From assembly GCA_003504035.1 (NCBI GenBank), contig DOBW01000053.1, positions 1-7,187 of the forward strand: a DNA stretch of 7,187 nt, in the 5' to 3' direction. This document shows, one piece after another, positions 1-6,188 of this stretch (the stretch's first letter is position 1; each line of letters begins with the position of its first letter). The notes beneath the pieces were generated by a model. It was given only the letters and a program-made list of their open reading frames with translations, made no database searches and was not told the origin of the DNA. Origin of the DNA: Rhodospirillaceae bacterium (GTDB taxonomy: Bacteria; Pseudomonadota; Alphaproteobacteria; UBA9219). The position numbers and the translations under genes were made by a program.

Positions 1-494
1 GTGAATTAACAGATACCTGCGATGAGCAATATTATTATTTCACTTTTCAAAAAGGCGAATCCATCAAGTTTAATTTTGACAACAAAACAGATGAAAGTGA
101 TTTAGCCGATCTGCGCATTCAGTTTCTGGACAGCTCAGGGACTTATGCTTATGCGGATTCCCATGGTACAGATGCCCAAAAAGCGGCTTATGCAGAGCTA
201 ACTTCTGCTCAGGGTTTGGAGGCAAATAAAGGAACCTATGTTATTAAAGTTTCCTTTGCCTTGGGGGAGAATAAATCGAAAGATCAACTGTATGACATAA
301 AAGTTTATTCTGGGGATACCTATACGGACTATTATGAGTCGCTTGTTGCTACGGAAGATGCCGCAACAGCTATTTTAAGTGGAACCTATACGGATAAGTA
401 TAATCCTGCGACTTCGCTCGCCTCGTATTTGACAGCACAATCGGATGAAGAACAAACAAACATCATGACTACGCTAACGAATATTTATAGCTAA
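1..494 (+). CDS. C-terminal part of a beta-rich protein of unknown function (5' end outside window)
   Basis: The frame is open from base 3 to the TAA at 492-494, giving 163 residues with no stop, so the true start lies upstream of the window. An internal TTG at 216 is not a credible start because the coding pattern continues unbroken before it. The visible part has alternating hydrophobic strands (for example IKFNF, LRIQFLD, TYVIKVSFA and YDIKVYSG) rich in Tyr, Asp, Ser and Thr. A more helical, Ala/Thr-rich tail follows, ending in NIYS. This composition suits a secreted or surface beta-sandwich domain of the kind found at the C-terminus of exported proteins, but that is inference. I see no catalytic motif, calcium-binding nonapeptide repeat, membrane span or sorting signal. 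The gene ends 50 bp before lptD on the same strand with no evident terminator, so read-through into lptD is possible. I do not recognise the family. Confidence 0.75.
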   Translation, partial: ELTDTCDEQYYYFTFQKGESIKFNFDNKTDESDLADLRIQFLDSSGTYAYADSHGTDAQKAAYAELTSAQGLEANKGTYVIKVSFALGENKSKDQLYDIKVYSGDTYTDYYESLVATEDAATAILSGTYTDKYNPATSLASYLTAQSDEEQTNIMTTLTNIYS

Positions 495-544
495 CCGTAA
501 GAGCAGGCTTGTGATTTGCGCGCGATTCTGGCAATCCAAAGGGT

Positions 545-2770
545 ATGAACTGCTCCTGCATCCTTTTCGAATCACACGTAAAAAAGGCTCTAACCGGATT
601 TCTTTCGGGGCTTTTTCTTTTCTTGTTTTTCTTGGTAACAGCAACAAGCGTTTGTGCCGAAGCGCAGCCGCTCCTCTCCGCTGATAAAATTAGCTATAAC
701 GAAAAAACGGAAACGGTGACGGCCTCCGGTAATGTAGAATTTTCCAAAGACTCGCACGTCCTGCGTGCTAACAAAATTACGTACAATAAAAAAACAGATG
801 TCGTGCGCGCTGAAGGCAACGTTGCCCTTCTTTCACAAAAGTCAGGCGAGATCCTTTTTGCCAAGGAATTAGAAGTCACTTCAGATATGAAGGATGGTTT
901 TCTCAGTCAGGTTGGACTTCTCTTTCCCGATGATTCACGCTTGGTGGCTTCAACTGCAGAAAAATATGAGGGCCGTTATCTCATTGCAGAACGCGGCGTT
1001 TATTCAGCTTGTCATTTATGTAAGGACAATCCCAAGGCGGCCCCGCTTTGGCAAGTTAGTGCAGCGCGCGTTACGCATGATTCTGAAGCCAGAGATGTCA
1101 TGTATAGGGATGCCATGATTGAGGTCTTTGGCCTTCCCGTTTTTTACATGCCCTATTTCTCACATCCTGATCCTATGGTACGGCGGCGACAAGGCCTGCT
1201 TACACCTGTTGTAGGTGTAGATTCTACACTTGGGCCGATGGCGCGGCTTCCCTACTATATTGATATTGCACCAAATACTGATCTACTTGTGACACCAACC
1301 TTCAGTGAGGAAGATAAACTTCAACTTGAAGCTTTATGGCGACATAATTTTACCAATGGAAAGATGGAATTGGAGGGCAGTGTAGTCAACGCTGTTTACA
1401 CAGACGATACGGGGCAATCACAAGGTAAAAAATGGCGCGGTCATCTCTTTGGCAAAGCTTTATTTAATGTCACCAACAAATGGCGTGTTGGAACACAGCT
1501 CGCCTATGCTTCGGACAAAGGGTACCTCAATCGCTACAAAATTTCTTCGCAAGATTTGCTCGTTAATCGCCTTTATGCCGAATATTTTAAGGGCCGCGAT
1601 TACGCCGTTGGTGACCTTTATTATTTTCAGGATATGCGGCCGGGGACACGTCTTGCTGAACCTATCGTTGCACCGGAAATCAGATATAGTGCTCTTGGCG
1701 AACCCGGACAAACATGGGGAGGAAGATGGTCGCTCAATACGTCTCTTCTTGTGACGCAGCGCGAACGCCTCACGGATTTGGAAAAGCAAGGCCCAAGCAC
1801 ACGACGTCTTGCCGTAGATGCAGGTTGGCAGCGCCAGATTATTTCTAAGACAGGGTTTTTAACAACCATTTCGGGACTTGTTCGCGGTGATGCTTATTGG
1901 GCTGACAATGTTGCAAGTGTCGGCACAACGGCTTCCAATACAAACTTTTCCAGCGTGACGCGTCTGCGCCCTTTCATTCAAGGAGACATCAGTTTGCGCT
2001 ATCCTTTGGGGAGGCATGGTGACGGGTATGAGCAAATTCTTGAGCCTATTGCCATTCTTTCGCTAGCCCCACATGTTAATAATACAACGCGCCTGCCCAA
2101 CGAGGACAGTTTGGATGTTGAGTTCGACGAAACCAACCTTTTTTCATCCAATCGCTTTTCGGGTGTTGATCATATCGAAGGAGGCACTCGCGCCGCTTAT
2201 GGCCTGCGCCATGCTCTTTTTGGAAAAGATGGCGAGCGCATTGAAATGCTGGTGGGACAAGTTTTTCGTCTTGAGAAAGACGAAGCTTTTACCGAAAGCT
2301 CGGGACTGCATCACAATTTTTCGGATTATGTCGGGCGTATCGATTTTATGCCTGCCGACTGGTTTGATATGAATTATGGTTTCCGACTTGATCAACGGGA
2401 CGTAAGTGTAACGCGGCAGGAATTCCAAGCTTCTGTTGGCAAGCCTTTCTTCCGTCCTTACCTGAATTATCTTTCACTTCGGCAGACAGAAGGGGCGAAC
2501 GCCGTAGCCCAGAAAATTGAGGAAGCCACCGCAGGCTTCTCGTCAAAACTTACGCGCTACTGGAGTTTCTCTGCCGGACATAAACAAGCCATGGCGCCAA
2601 CACCGGGGCCTCGTAGTACGGGCTTTAATCTTACCTATCAGGATGAATGTTTTAAGTCCGAATTGCTCATCAGTCGCGATTACACCAAACAAGTTGATGT
2701 CGAGTCAGGTTATACGGTGTTGCTTAACATCTATATGAAGAATCTTGGTGGAATCAACGCAAATTATTAG
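545..2770 (+). CDS. lptD: LPS-assembly protein LptD (outer-membrane LPS translocon)
   Basis: LptD is the outer-membrane barrel that, with lipoprotein LptE, inserts lipopolysaccharide into the outer leaflet. The 741 residues are near the family's usual length (E. coli 784). Residues 1-38 form a signal peptide: Lys13-Lys14, a hydrophobic run at 15-33, and likely cleavage after VCA (38) or AEA (40). Residues about 43-140 form the OstA/LptA-like beta-jellyroll, including an ASGNVEF motif followed by a similar AEGNVAL. C156 and C159 form a CxxC in SACHLC, then comes the conserved YFSHPDP (204-210) with Arg213-215. The remainder is beta-barrel and ends in aromatic Tyr741, as expected for BAM-assembled proteins. 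A single C-terminal Cys (C702, in YQDEC) is the evident disulfide partner. The ATG at 545 is the only start between the in-frame stop at 512 and the signal peptide. Its Shine-Dalgarno sequence is poor, since AAAGGG sits one base before the ATG. It converges on gmhB. The usual lptF/lptG/surA neighbours are not in the window. Confidence 0.96.
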   Translation: MNCSCILFESHVKKALTGFLSGLFLFLFFLVTATSVCAEAQPLLSADKISYNEKTETVTASGNVEFSKDSHVLRANKITYNKKTDVVRAEGNVALLSQKSGEILFAKELEVTSDMKDGFLSQVGLLFPDDSRLVASTAEKYEGRYLIAERGVYSACHLCKDNPKAAPLWQVSAARVTHDSEARDVMYRDAMIEVFGLPVFYMPYFSHPDPMVRRRQGLLTPVVGVDSTLGPMARLPYYIDIAPNTDLLVTPTFSEEDKLQLEALWRHNFTNGKMELEGSVVNAVYTDDTGQSQGKKWRGHLFGKALFNVTNKWRVGTQLAYASDKGYLNRYKISSQDLLVNRLYAEYFKGRDYAVGDLYYFQDMRPGTRLAEPIVAPEIRYSALGEPGQTWGGRWSLNTSLLVTQRERLTDLEKQGPSTRRLAVDAGWQRQIISKTGFLTTISGLVRGDAYWADNVASVGTTASNTNFSSVTRLRPFIQGDISLRYPLGRHGDGYEQILEPIAILSLAPHVNNTTRLPNEDSLDVEFDETNLFSSNRFSGVDHIEGGTRAAYGLRHALFGKDGERIEMLVGQVFRLEKDEAFTESSGLHHNFSDYVGRIDFMPADWFDMNYGFRLDQRDVSVTRQEFQASVGKPFFRPYLNYLSLRQTEGANAVAQKIEEATAGFSSKLTRYWSFSAGHKQAMAPTPGPRSTGFNLTYQDECFKSELLISRDYTKQVDVESGYTVLLNIYMKNLGGINANY

Positions 2771-2790
2771 AGGTGATCTCGCCTCCCCCT

Positions 2791-2901
2791 GTCATCCCCG
2801 CGGAGGCGGGGATCCCATTTGGTATTGAACAAAATTAACGGACTTCACGACAATGCAAAAGAAAGAAAACAAAATGGGACTCCTGCTTTCGCAGGAGTGA
2901 C
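2791..2901. repeat. Composite palindromic element, copy 1
   Basis: This 111-bp element has three nested pairings. The outer ends GTCA (2791-2794) and TGAC (2898-2901) are complementary. The left arm is a hairpin of ATCCCCGC (2794-2801), loop GGAG, GCGGGGAT (2806-2813). Next, TCCCATTT (2813-2820) pairs with AAATGGGA (2872-2879) across a 51-nt AT-rich centre. The right arm is a second hairpin of ACTCCTGC (2879-2886), loop TTTC, GCAGGAGT (2891-2898). The whole can fold as a cruciform with two side hairpins. It resembles the GTCAT-CCCGC type REP/MITE-like sequences dispersed in many proteobacterial genomes. No transposase is encoded, so any mobility would have to be supplied in trans. Confidence 0.85.
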
Positions 2902-2962
2902 GGGAAGGAAGTTAAATAACTTACCTAAAATCTTAGAGCTTTTGGTTGCCATAAAAAACACA

Positions 2963-3081
2963 GTCATCCCCGACTTGCCTGTCGCGCCGAAGCTTTAGCG
3001 TAGGGGGAATCGGGGATCCAGAGTCATGAGAAATGAGCTTGGGTCTATGCCGCTCTGGACCCCCGCGTGCGCGAGGGTGAC
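2963..3081. repeat. Composite palindromic element, copy 2
   Basis: This 119-bp element repeats the plan and orientation of the copy 61 bp upstream. The ends GTCA (2963-2966) and TGAC (3078-3081) are complementary. The left arm is TCCCCGA (2967-2973) with TCGGGGA (3010-3016). TCCAGAG (3017-3023) pairs with CTCTGGA (3053-3059). The right arm is ACCC-C-CGC (3059-3066) with GCG-A-GGGT (3071-3078), with one C-A mismatch. Unlike copy 1, the left hairpin carries a 36-nt loop (2974-3009) with weak internal pairing (CCT/AGG and CGC/GCG) around AAGCTT. Apart from the outer GTCATCCCCG and the GGGGATCC junction, the arm sequences differ from copy 1, yet complementarity is kept. That suggests conserved structure rather than a recent duplication. 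Confidence 0.85.
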
Positions 3082-3092
3082 ACGTATTGTCT

Positions 3093-3111
3093 ATTTTATT
3101 ATAAATAAAAT
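3093..3111. terminator. Weak AT-only hairpin downstream of gmhB
   Basis: ATTTTATT (3093-3100) and AATAAAAT (3104-3111) are perfectly complementary around a 3-nt loop, 17 bp past the gmhB stop on the minus strand. The stem has no G or C and no separate U-tract, so it would be a weak intrinsic terminator. The GC-rich right arm of the neighbouring palindromic element (3059-3078) may contribute. This is a positional inference only. Confidence 0.2.
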
Positions 3112-3128
3112 TTCGGAACGAACAAAAC

Positions 3129-3668
3129 CTAAATCAAAAAACGCTTGGCTTCAGAAAAAGTATTTATTTTGATCACGACCTCTTCTGCGGAAGCTTCCTT
3201 TTTTTCATCAAGCCAAAGGACACGCCCTACTTTTGCACTCACAGCCGCTTGCACATCGCTTTGCCGATCTCCCAACATGATCGAGCGCGACAAATCCAAA
3301 TCAAGCTTAAGAGCAGCTTCAAGGATCATTCCTGCATTTGGCTTACGCCAATAACTCATGCGTTTAAGCTCTGGGGCAACAGAGTCAGGATGCACCGCAC
3401 AAGAAAGGACAAGATCAATAATGATTCCTTCCTCTTTAAGTGCACAACACATATGGTTTGTAAGGGCGTCAAAATCGTCTTGTGTGTAATAACCTCGTGC
3501 AATACCGGATTGGTTGGTTACGATAGCTAAACGATACCCTTTATCAGACGCCATGCGGAGAAAAGGAAAGCCTTCAATCTTAAGAGAAAAGCGCTCAATC
3601 GTCCCAACATAGCCGTGATCTTCATTAATCACACCGTCTCGATCCAACAAAAGTCCTTTATTTTTCAT
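3129..3668 (-). CDS. gmhB: D-glycero-D-manno-heptose 1,7-bisphosphate 7-phosphatase (HAD family)
   Basis: This is a cytoplasmic HAD-superfamily phosphatase of the GmhB/histidinol-phosphatase subfamily. GmhB removes the C7 phosphate of heptose 1,7-bisphosphate during ADP-heptose synthesis for the LPS core. In 179 residues all the HAD motifs are present: DRDGVIN (nucleophile D9, acid/base D11), TNQSG (51-55) followed by IARG, RKP (108-110, with K109), and LGDRQSD (132-138, with D134 and D138). The DHGYV and TNQSGIARG segments are typical of GmhB. The zinc loop is degenerate. Aligned without gaps to E. coli GmhB, only C90 of the four ligands remains, the others being V92, S105 and W107. The ATG at 3668 is preceded by AAGAAG four bases upstream. 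It is divergent from the cyclophilin and convergent with lptD. A related sugar- or histidinol-phosphate substrate cannot be excluded from sequence alone. Confidence 0.88.
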   Translation of the reverse strand: MKNKGLLLDRDGVINEDHGYVGTIERFSLKIEGFPFLRMASDKGYRLAIVTNQSGIARGYYTQDDFDALTNHMCCALKEEGIIIDLVLSCAVHPDSVAPELKRMSYWRKPNAGMILEAALKLDLDLSRSIMLGDRQSDVQAAVSAKVGRVLWLDEKKEASAEEVVIKINTFSEAKRFLI

Positions 3669-3696
3669 TTTGCTTCTTTTCTCAAAGGCGAATAAC

Positions 3697-3730
3697 GGGT
3701 AGATAGTAACTGTTGAAATACCCTACTATC
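3697..3730. promoter_or_regulatory. Interleaved inverted repeat in the gmhB/cyclophilin divergent promoter region
   Basis: Two inverted repeats interleave in the 87-bp divergent gap. GATAGTA (3702-3708) matches TACTATC (3724-3730), with centres 22 bp apart, about two helical turns. GGGTA (3697-3701) matches TACCC (3719-3723). The arm order is A-B...A'-B', so only one hairpin can form at a time. The 7-bp half-sites overlap the candidate -35 and -10 boxes of the gmhB promoter. That fits an operator for a dimeric regulator, but part of the symmetry could simply come from the promoter boxes themselves. Confidence 0.4.
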
Positions 3731-3732
3731 AA
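3703..3732 (-). promoter_or_regulatory. gmhB: Candidate sigma-70-type promoter for gmhB
   Basis: On the minus strand, TTGATA (complement of 3727-3732, 5/6 to TTGACA) and TACTAT (complement of 3703-3708, 4/6 to TATAAT) are separated by 18 bp. Transcription would start near 3696, leaving a leader of about 28 nt before the ATG at 3668. For the opposite direction only weak boxes are visible, such as TTGAAA (3713-3718) followed by GATAAC (3734-3739) with a 15-bp spacer. This is a match by eye to consensus, not tested. Confidence 0.4.
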
Positions 3733-3755
3733 GGATAACTAGCATAGGCCCCAAC

Positions 3756-4319
3756 ATGAAAAAGATCCTCGCGTTCCTTTTTGCCCTTATTATTGGAGTT
3801 TCTTCTATGACAGCTGAAGCCGAAACCACAAAAGCTCTTGACCCTGAAAACACCATTTATCTTGATTTAACTGATGGCCGCGTTGTTATTCAACTCCGCC
3901 CTGACATTGCGCCTACGCACGTTGAGCGTATCAAAGAACTTACGCGCCAAGGTTTCTATGATGGCTTGTTGTTCCATCGCGTGATCCCTGGATTTATGGC
4001 TCAAACAGGCGATCCTAAGGGAGACGGCACCGGCGGTAGCGGTAAAAAGCTCAAGGCCGAGTTCAGCAAGACCCCGCATGTTCGTGGCACCGTTTCCATG
4101 GCGCGTGCGGCCAGTCCCGATTCCGCTGACAGCCAGTTTTTCATCTGTTTTGATGATTCCTCTTATCTTGATGGGCAATATACAGTTTGGGGCCATGTTG
4201 TCTCTGGCATGGAATCTGTCGATAAAATCAAGGCAGGTTCACAGCTTAATAACGGCAAAGTAGAAGATCCTTCCAAGATCCTTAAAATGCGCGTTGTCGC
4301 AGATGTCAAAGAAGAATAG
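3756..4319 (+). CDS. ppiA: Periplasmic cyclophilin-type peptidyl-prolyl cis-trans isomerase
   Basis: Cyclophilins catalyse cis-trans isomerisation of Xaa-Pro bonds. This 187-residue copy is probably exported: residues 1-22 are a signal peptide (Lys2-Lys3, a hydrophobic stretch at 4-17, AEA before cleavage at 22/23). The cyclophilin domain spans about 33-185. The active-site block FHRVIPGFMAQTGDP (73-87) includes catalytic Arg75, Phe80 and Gln83. Met115 in GTVSMAR, Gln127 and Phe129 in SQFFI, and Leu138 complete the usual pocket. The positions of human CypA Trp121 and His126 are Tyr137 and Tyr142, as in many bacterial members, which predicts weak cyclosporin binding. The gene starts at an ATG with a weak AGG seven bases upstream. 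It is divergent from gmhB and ends six bases before trmFO. The symbol follows the E. coli periplasmic enzyme. A role in outer-membrane protein folding is inferred, not shown. Confidence 0.93.
   Translation: MKKILAFLFALIIGVSSMTAEAETTKALDPENTIYLDLTDGRVVIQLRPDIAPTHVERIKELTRQGFYDGLLFHRVIPGFMAQTGDPKGDGTGGSGKKLKAEFSKTPHVRGTVSMARAASPDSADSQFFICFDDSSYLDGQYTVWGHVVSGMESVDKIKAGSQLNNGKVEDPSKILKMRVVADVKEE
4308..4316 (+). promoter_or_regulatory. Ribosome binding site supporting the TTG start of trmFO
   Basis: The purine run AAAGAAGAA lies at the end of the cyclophilin gene and nine bases before the TTG at 4326. An in-frame stop lies at 4317-4319, and no ATG or GTG precedes the essential GGGLAG motif. The TTG is therefore the only usable start for trmFO. 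Placing the ribosome site inside the upstream gene favours translational coupling. Confidence 0.5.
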
Positions 4320-4325
4320 CCAATC

Positions 4326-5657
4326 TTGAATGATCCTGTTCATGTTATAGGCGGCGGTTTAGCAGGAGTTGAAGCGGCGTGGCAAATTGTGCGCCGTGAG
4401 ATTCCCGTAGTTATTCACGAAATGCGGCCTCTCACTCAAACGCCAGCGCACCAAAGCGATCTTTTGGGTGAGCTTGTTTGCTCCAACTCCTTGCGTTCCG
4501 ATGATTCTGAAACAAGTGCCGTCGGGCTTTTGCATGATGAAATGCGGCTCTGTGAATCTTTGGTTATGAAAGTGGCCGACGCCACCAAAGTTCCCGCAGG
4601 CGGTGCCTTGGCTGTCGATCGTGAAGTCTTTGCGCGTGAAATTACGGACACATTACGCAATCATCCGTTTATCACCATTGTGAATGAAGAAATTACGGAC
4701 ATTTCTTCTTGTGCGCAGTGGGAACAGGTCCTCATAGCTTCAGGGCCTTTGACCTCCGATGCGCTGGCGGAATCCATAAAGTTGATAACTGGCAGTGAAA
4801 CTCTGCACTTTTTTGACGCTATTGCGCCCATTATCGAGCATGACAGTATCGATATGAGCAAAGCATGGATGCAATCACGTTATGATAAGGGCGATGGAAC
4901 GGATTACATCAACTGCGCGATGGACAAGTCCGAATATGAAGCTTTTATAGCGGCTCTTTTAGACTCCGAGAAAACAGAGTTCAAAGAATGGGAAAAGAAC
5001 ACGCCTTACTTTGAAGGATGTCTACCTATTGAAGTGATGGCTGCACGGGGAGTCGAGACGCTTCGCTATGGGCCTATGAAACCTGTGGGACTAACTAATC
5101 CGCACAAGGAAGAAAAATCATATGCCATTGTGCAATTACGGCAAGACAATGCCTCGGCTACTCTTTGGAATATTGTTGGCTTTCAAACGAAGATGAAATA
5201 TGCCGCGCAAGAGCGCGTCTTTCGCATGATCTCCGGACTTGAAAACTCCGTCTTTGCACGTCTTGGTGGCATTCATCGCAATACTTTCATCAACAGCCCC
5301 CTTCTTTTGGACGAGAGGTTGCGTTTGAAGTCTTGTCCTTCTCTGCGCTTTGCGGGGCAAGTGATGGGCGTTGAAGGCTATGTTGAATCGGCCTCGATGG
5401 GATTACTGGCAGGATTATTTATAGCGGCTGACCTTATGAAACGTGAGATGCCGTCGCCACCGCGTACAACGGCTCTAGGCGCACTTTTGGCTCATGTGAC
5501 AGGTGAAGCCGTTGCCGATAGCTTCCAGCCCATGAACGTCAATTTTGGCCTTTTTCCGCCCTTTGAGCATAAGGTTAAGGGCAAAAGTGAGCGTAAACGC
5601 GCCCACACCATCCGCGCTAAACAAGACATAATACCTTGGGTTGAAAGTCTTATTTGA
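4326..5657 (+). CDS. trmFO: Methylenetetrahydrofolate-tRNA-(uracil-5-)-methyltransferase TrmFO
   Basis: TrmFO is a flavoprotein that makes 5-methyluridine at position 54 in the tRNA T-loop. It uses 5,10-methylene-tetrahydrofolate as carbon donor and reduced FAD, replacing the SAM-dependent TrmA of gammaproteobacteria. The 443 residues match the family's usual length. The N-terminus has the dinucleotide-binding motif [12 protein letters not shown] (7-18), followed by the HEMRP (31-35) and [20 protein letters not shown] blocks that mark TrmFO and relate it to GidA/MnmG. C52 in LVCSNS and C232 in FEGCLPIE correspond to the two conserved redox cysteines. The C-terminal FAD-closing segment [14 protein letters not shown] is intact. 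Translation starts at a TTG. The gene is in the same frame as the cyclophilin upstream, separated only by its stop plus two codons. No intrinsic terminator is evident after the TGA. Confidence 0.96.
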   Translation: MNDPVHVIGGGLAGVEAAWQIVRREIPVVIHEMRPLTQTPAHQSDLLGELVCSNSLRSDDSETSAVGLLHDEMRLCESLVMKVADATKVPAGGALAVDREVFAREITDTLRNHPFITIVNEEITDISSCAQWEQVLIASGPLTSDALAESIKLITGSETLHFFDAIAPIIEHDSIDMSKAWMQSRYDKGDGTDYINCAMDKSEYEAFIAALLDSEKTEFKEWEKNTPYFEGCLPIEVMAARGVETLRYGPMKPVGLTNPHKEEKSYAIVQLRQDNASATLWNIVGFQTKMKYAAQERVFRMISGLENSVFARLGGIHRNTFINSPLLLDERLRLKSCPSLRFAGQVMGVEGYVESASMGLLAGLFIAADLMKREMPSPPRTTALGALLAHVTGEAVADSFQPMNVNFGLFPPFEHKVKGKSERKRAHTIRAKQDIIPWVESLI

Positions 5658-5681
5658 AATTTTCTTTTTACTTTCATGGGT

Positions 5682-5712
5682 TTGTGATAAAGCATTTTCT
5701 GAGATTTACATA
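5682..5712 (+). promoter_or_regulatory. Weak candidate promoter for the two-gene repeat-protein unit
   Basis: The 77-bp AT-rich gap after trmFO contains TTGTGA (5682-5687) and TACATA (5707-5712), a 19-bp spacing, or TTTACA (5705-5710) at 17 bp. The boxes match consensus poorly. A purine-rich AAGACGGA (5720-5727) lies seven bases before the ATG at 5735 and can serve as the ribosome site. No hairpin terminator separates trmFO from this gene, so read-through is an alternative. Confidence 0.2.
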
Positions 5713-5734
5713 AAACATAAAGACGGAAATCATT

Positions 5735-6175
5735 ATGACCAAAATAATTGAAACAATCGATCACGATTCCTTAACGCGCACGATTGATGTGCTAGTTGAA
5801 AATAAAGAAAATGGTGTCCAAGGGCTTGGGGAGAAGCTTATTATTTCAAAAAAAATTACCGATGACCCCAACCAACTTTCCTTTTTTGTAAAAACACTTC
5901 TTGTTGTTGCAGACAATTTTCATCCCGACAAGAAATCTCACGATGAGAAAACAAAAGCCGCAGAAAGTGTTGTTGATTATTGCCATGAATTATCAAATGA
6001 GACTCAACGCATCATAGCGTTTTTTGCCATTTCTGATTATGCGCATAAATCTGGAAAATCTGTTTTATCAGAAAGCGCATTAAAATTCTTTAAGCAATAT
6101 CCTTCAGTACCAAAAGACCAATTCTGTTATAAAACATGTGGGCATGAGGGTTTATTCTCCCCTTCTCCTAGATAA
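5735..6175 (+). CDS. Unrecognised helical protein, shorter relative of the downstream repeat protein
   Basis: This is a cytoplasmic-looking protein of 146 residues with no signal peptide or membrane span, and I do not recognise its family. It is predicted mainly helical by its hydrophobic spacing. Residues about 71-110 fit the 38-residue repeat of the next gene: VVDYCHEL (79-86) aligns with its IVQHADVL, AFF (95-97) with its AFL, and Tyr102 falls seven residues later as in the repeat. The first half of another copy follows (ALKFFKQYPSVP, 115-126), 39 residues on. The copy then breaks off into a tail ending GLFSPSPR that does not match the repeat, so the 3' end may be altered. AAGACGGA seven bases before the ATG supports the start. 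The stop lies 13 bases before the start of the next gene, so the two are probably co-transcribed. Base composition is more AT-rich than trmFO. Confidence 0.7.
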   Translation: MTKIIETIDHDSLTRTIDVLVENKENGVQGLGEKLIISKKITDDPNQLSFFVKTLLVVADNFHPDKKSHDEKTKAAESVVDYCHELSNETQRIIAFFAISDYAHKSGKSVLSESALKFFKQYPSVPKDQFCYKTCGHEGLFSPSPR

Positions 6176-6188
6176 AAGAAAAAATATT

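Larger units (their letters stand above)
2771..3128. other. Convergent intergenic region (lptD/gmhB) filled by palindromic elements
   Basis: This 358-bp gap separates the 3' ends of lptD (+) and gmhB (-) and contains no credible gene. About two thirds is occupied by two composite palindromic elements, described separately, with a 61-bp AT-rich stretch between them. A small hairpin abuts the lptD stop: GAGGTG (2770-2775), loop ATCT, CGCCTC (2780-2785). No T-run follows it, so it is not a standard intrinsic terminator. Its right arm can instead pair with GGAGGCG at 2802-2808 inside the first element, giving mutually exclusive folds. Tail-to-tail gaps are a common home for REP-like repeats, which may protect or terminate transcripts from both sides. 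Confidence 0.8.

Noticed and set aside
634..664. Lipoprotein signal in LptD ending at C37
   Set aside because: The residues before the cysteine (TSV) do not fit a lipobox, and good signal peptidase I sites follow at once. LptD is a barrel, not a lipoprotein.
1460..1789. Long antisense open frame inside lptD (109 codons)
   Set aside because: It lies wholly within a strongly supported lptD barrel coding region. It is the kind of antisense opening expected from codon bias and has no ribosome site or family resemblance.
2791..3081. CRISPR array or insertion sequence
   Set aside because: There are only two palindromic units, of different arm sequence, without uniform repeats and spacers, and no transposase or cas gene is present.
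3697..3730. H-type RNA pseudoknot formed by the A-B...A'-B' arms
   Set aside because: Both crossing loops would be zero nucleotides long, which is sterically implausible. Alternative hairpins or a DNA operator fit better.
3665..3856. A 63-codon minus-strand open frame overlapping the gmhB start by four bases (ATGA-like)
   Set aside because: It runs antisense through the cyclophilin signal peptide and the divergent promoter region. Its sequence has no recognisable features, and the cyclophilin start is well supported.
6138..6188. Upstream GTG start extending the repeat protein by 17 residues
   Set aside because: It would overlap the preceding gene and adds a leader (GMRVYSPLLLDKRKNI) with no clear role. 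The ATG at 6189 gives a normal basic N-terminus and a 13-bp intergenic gap.
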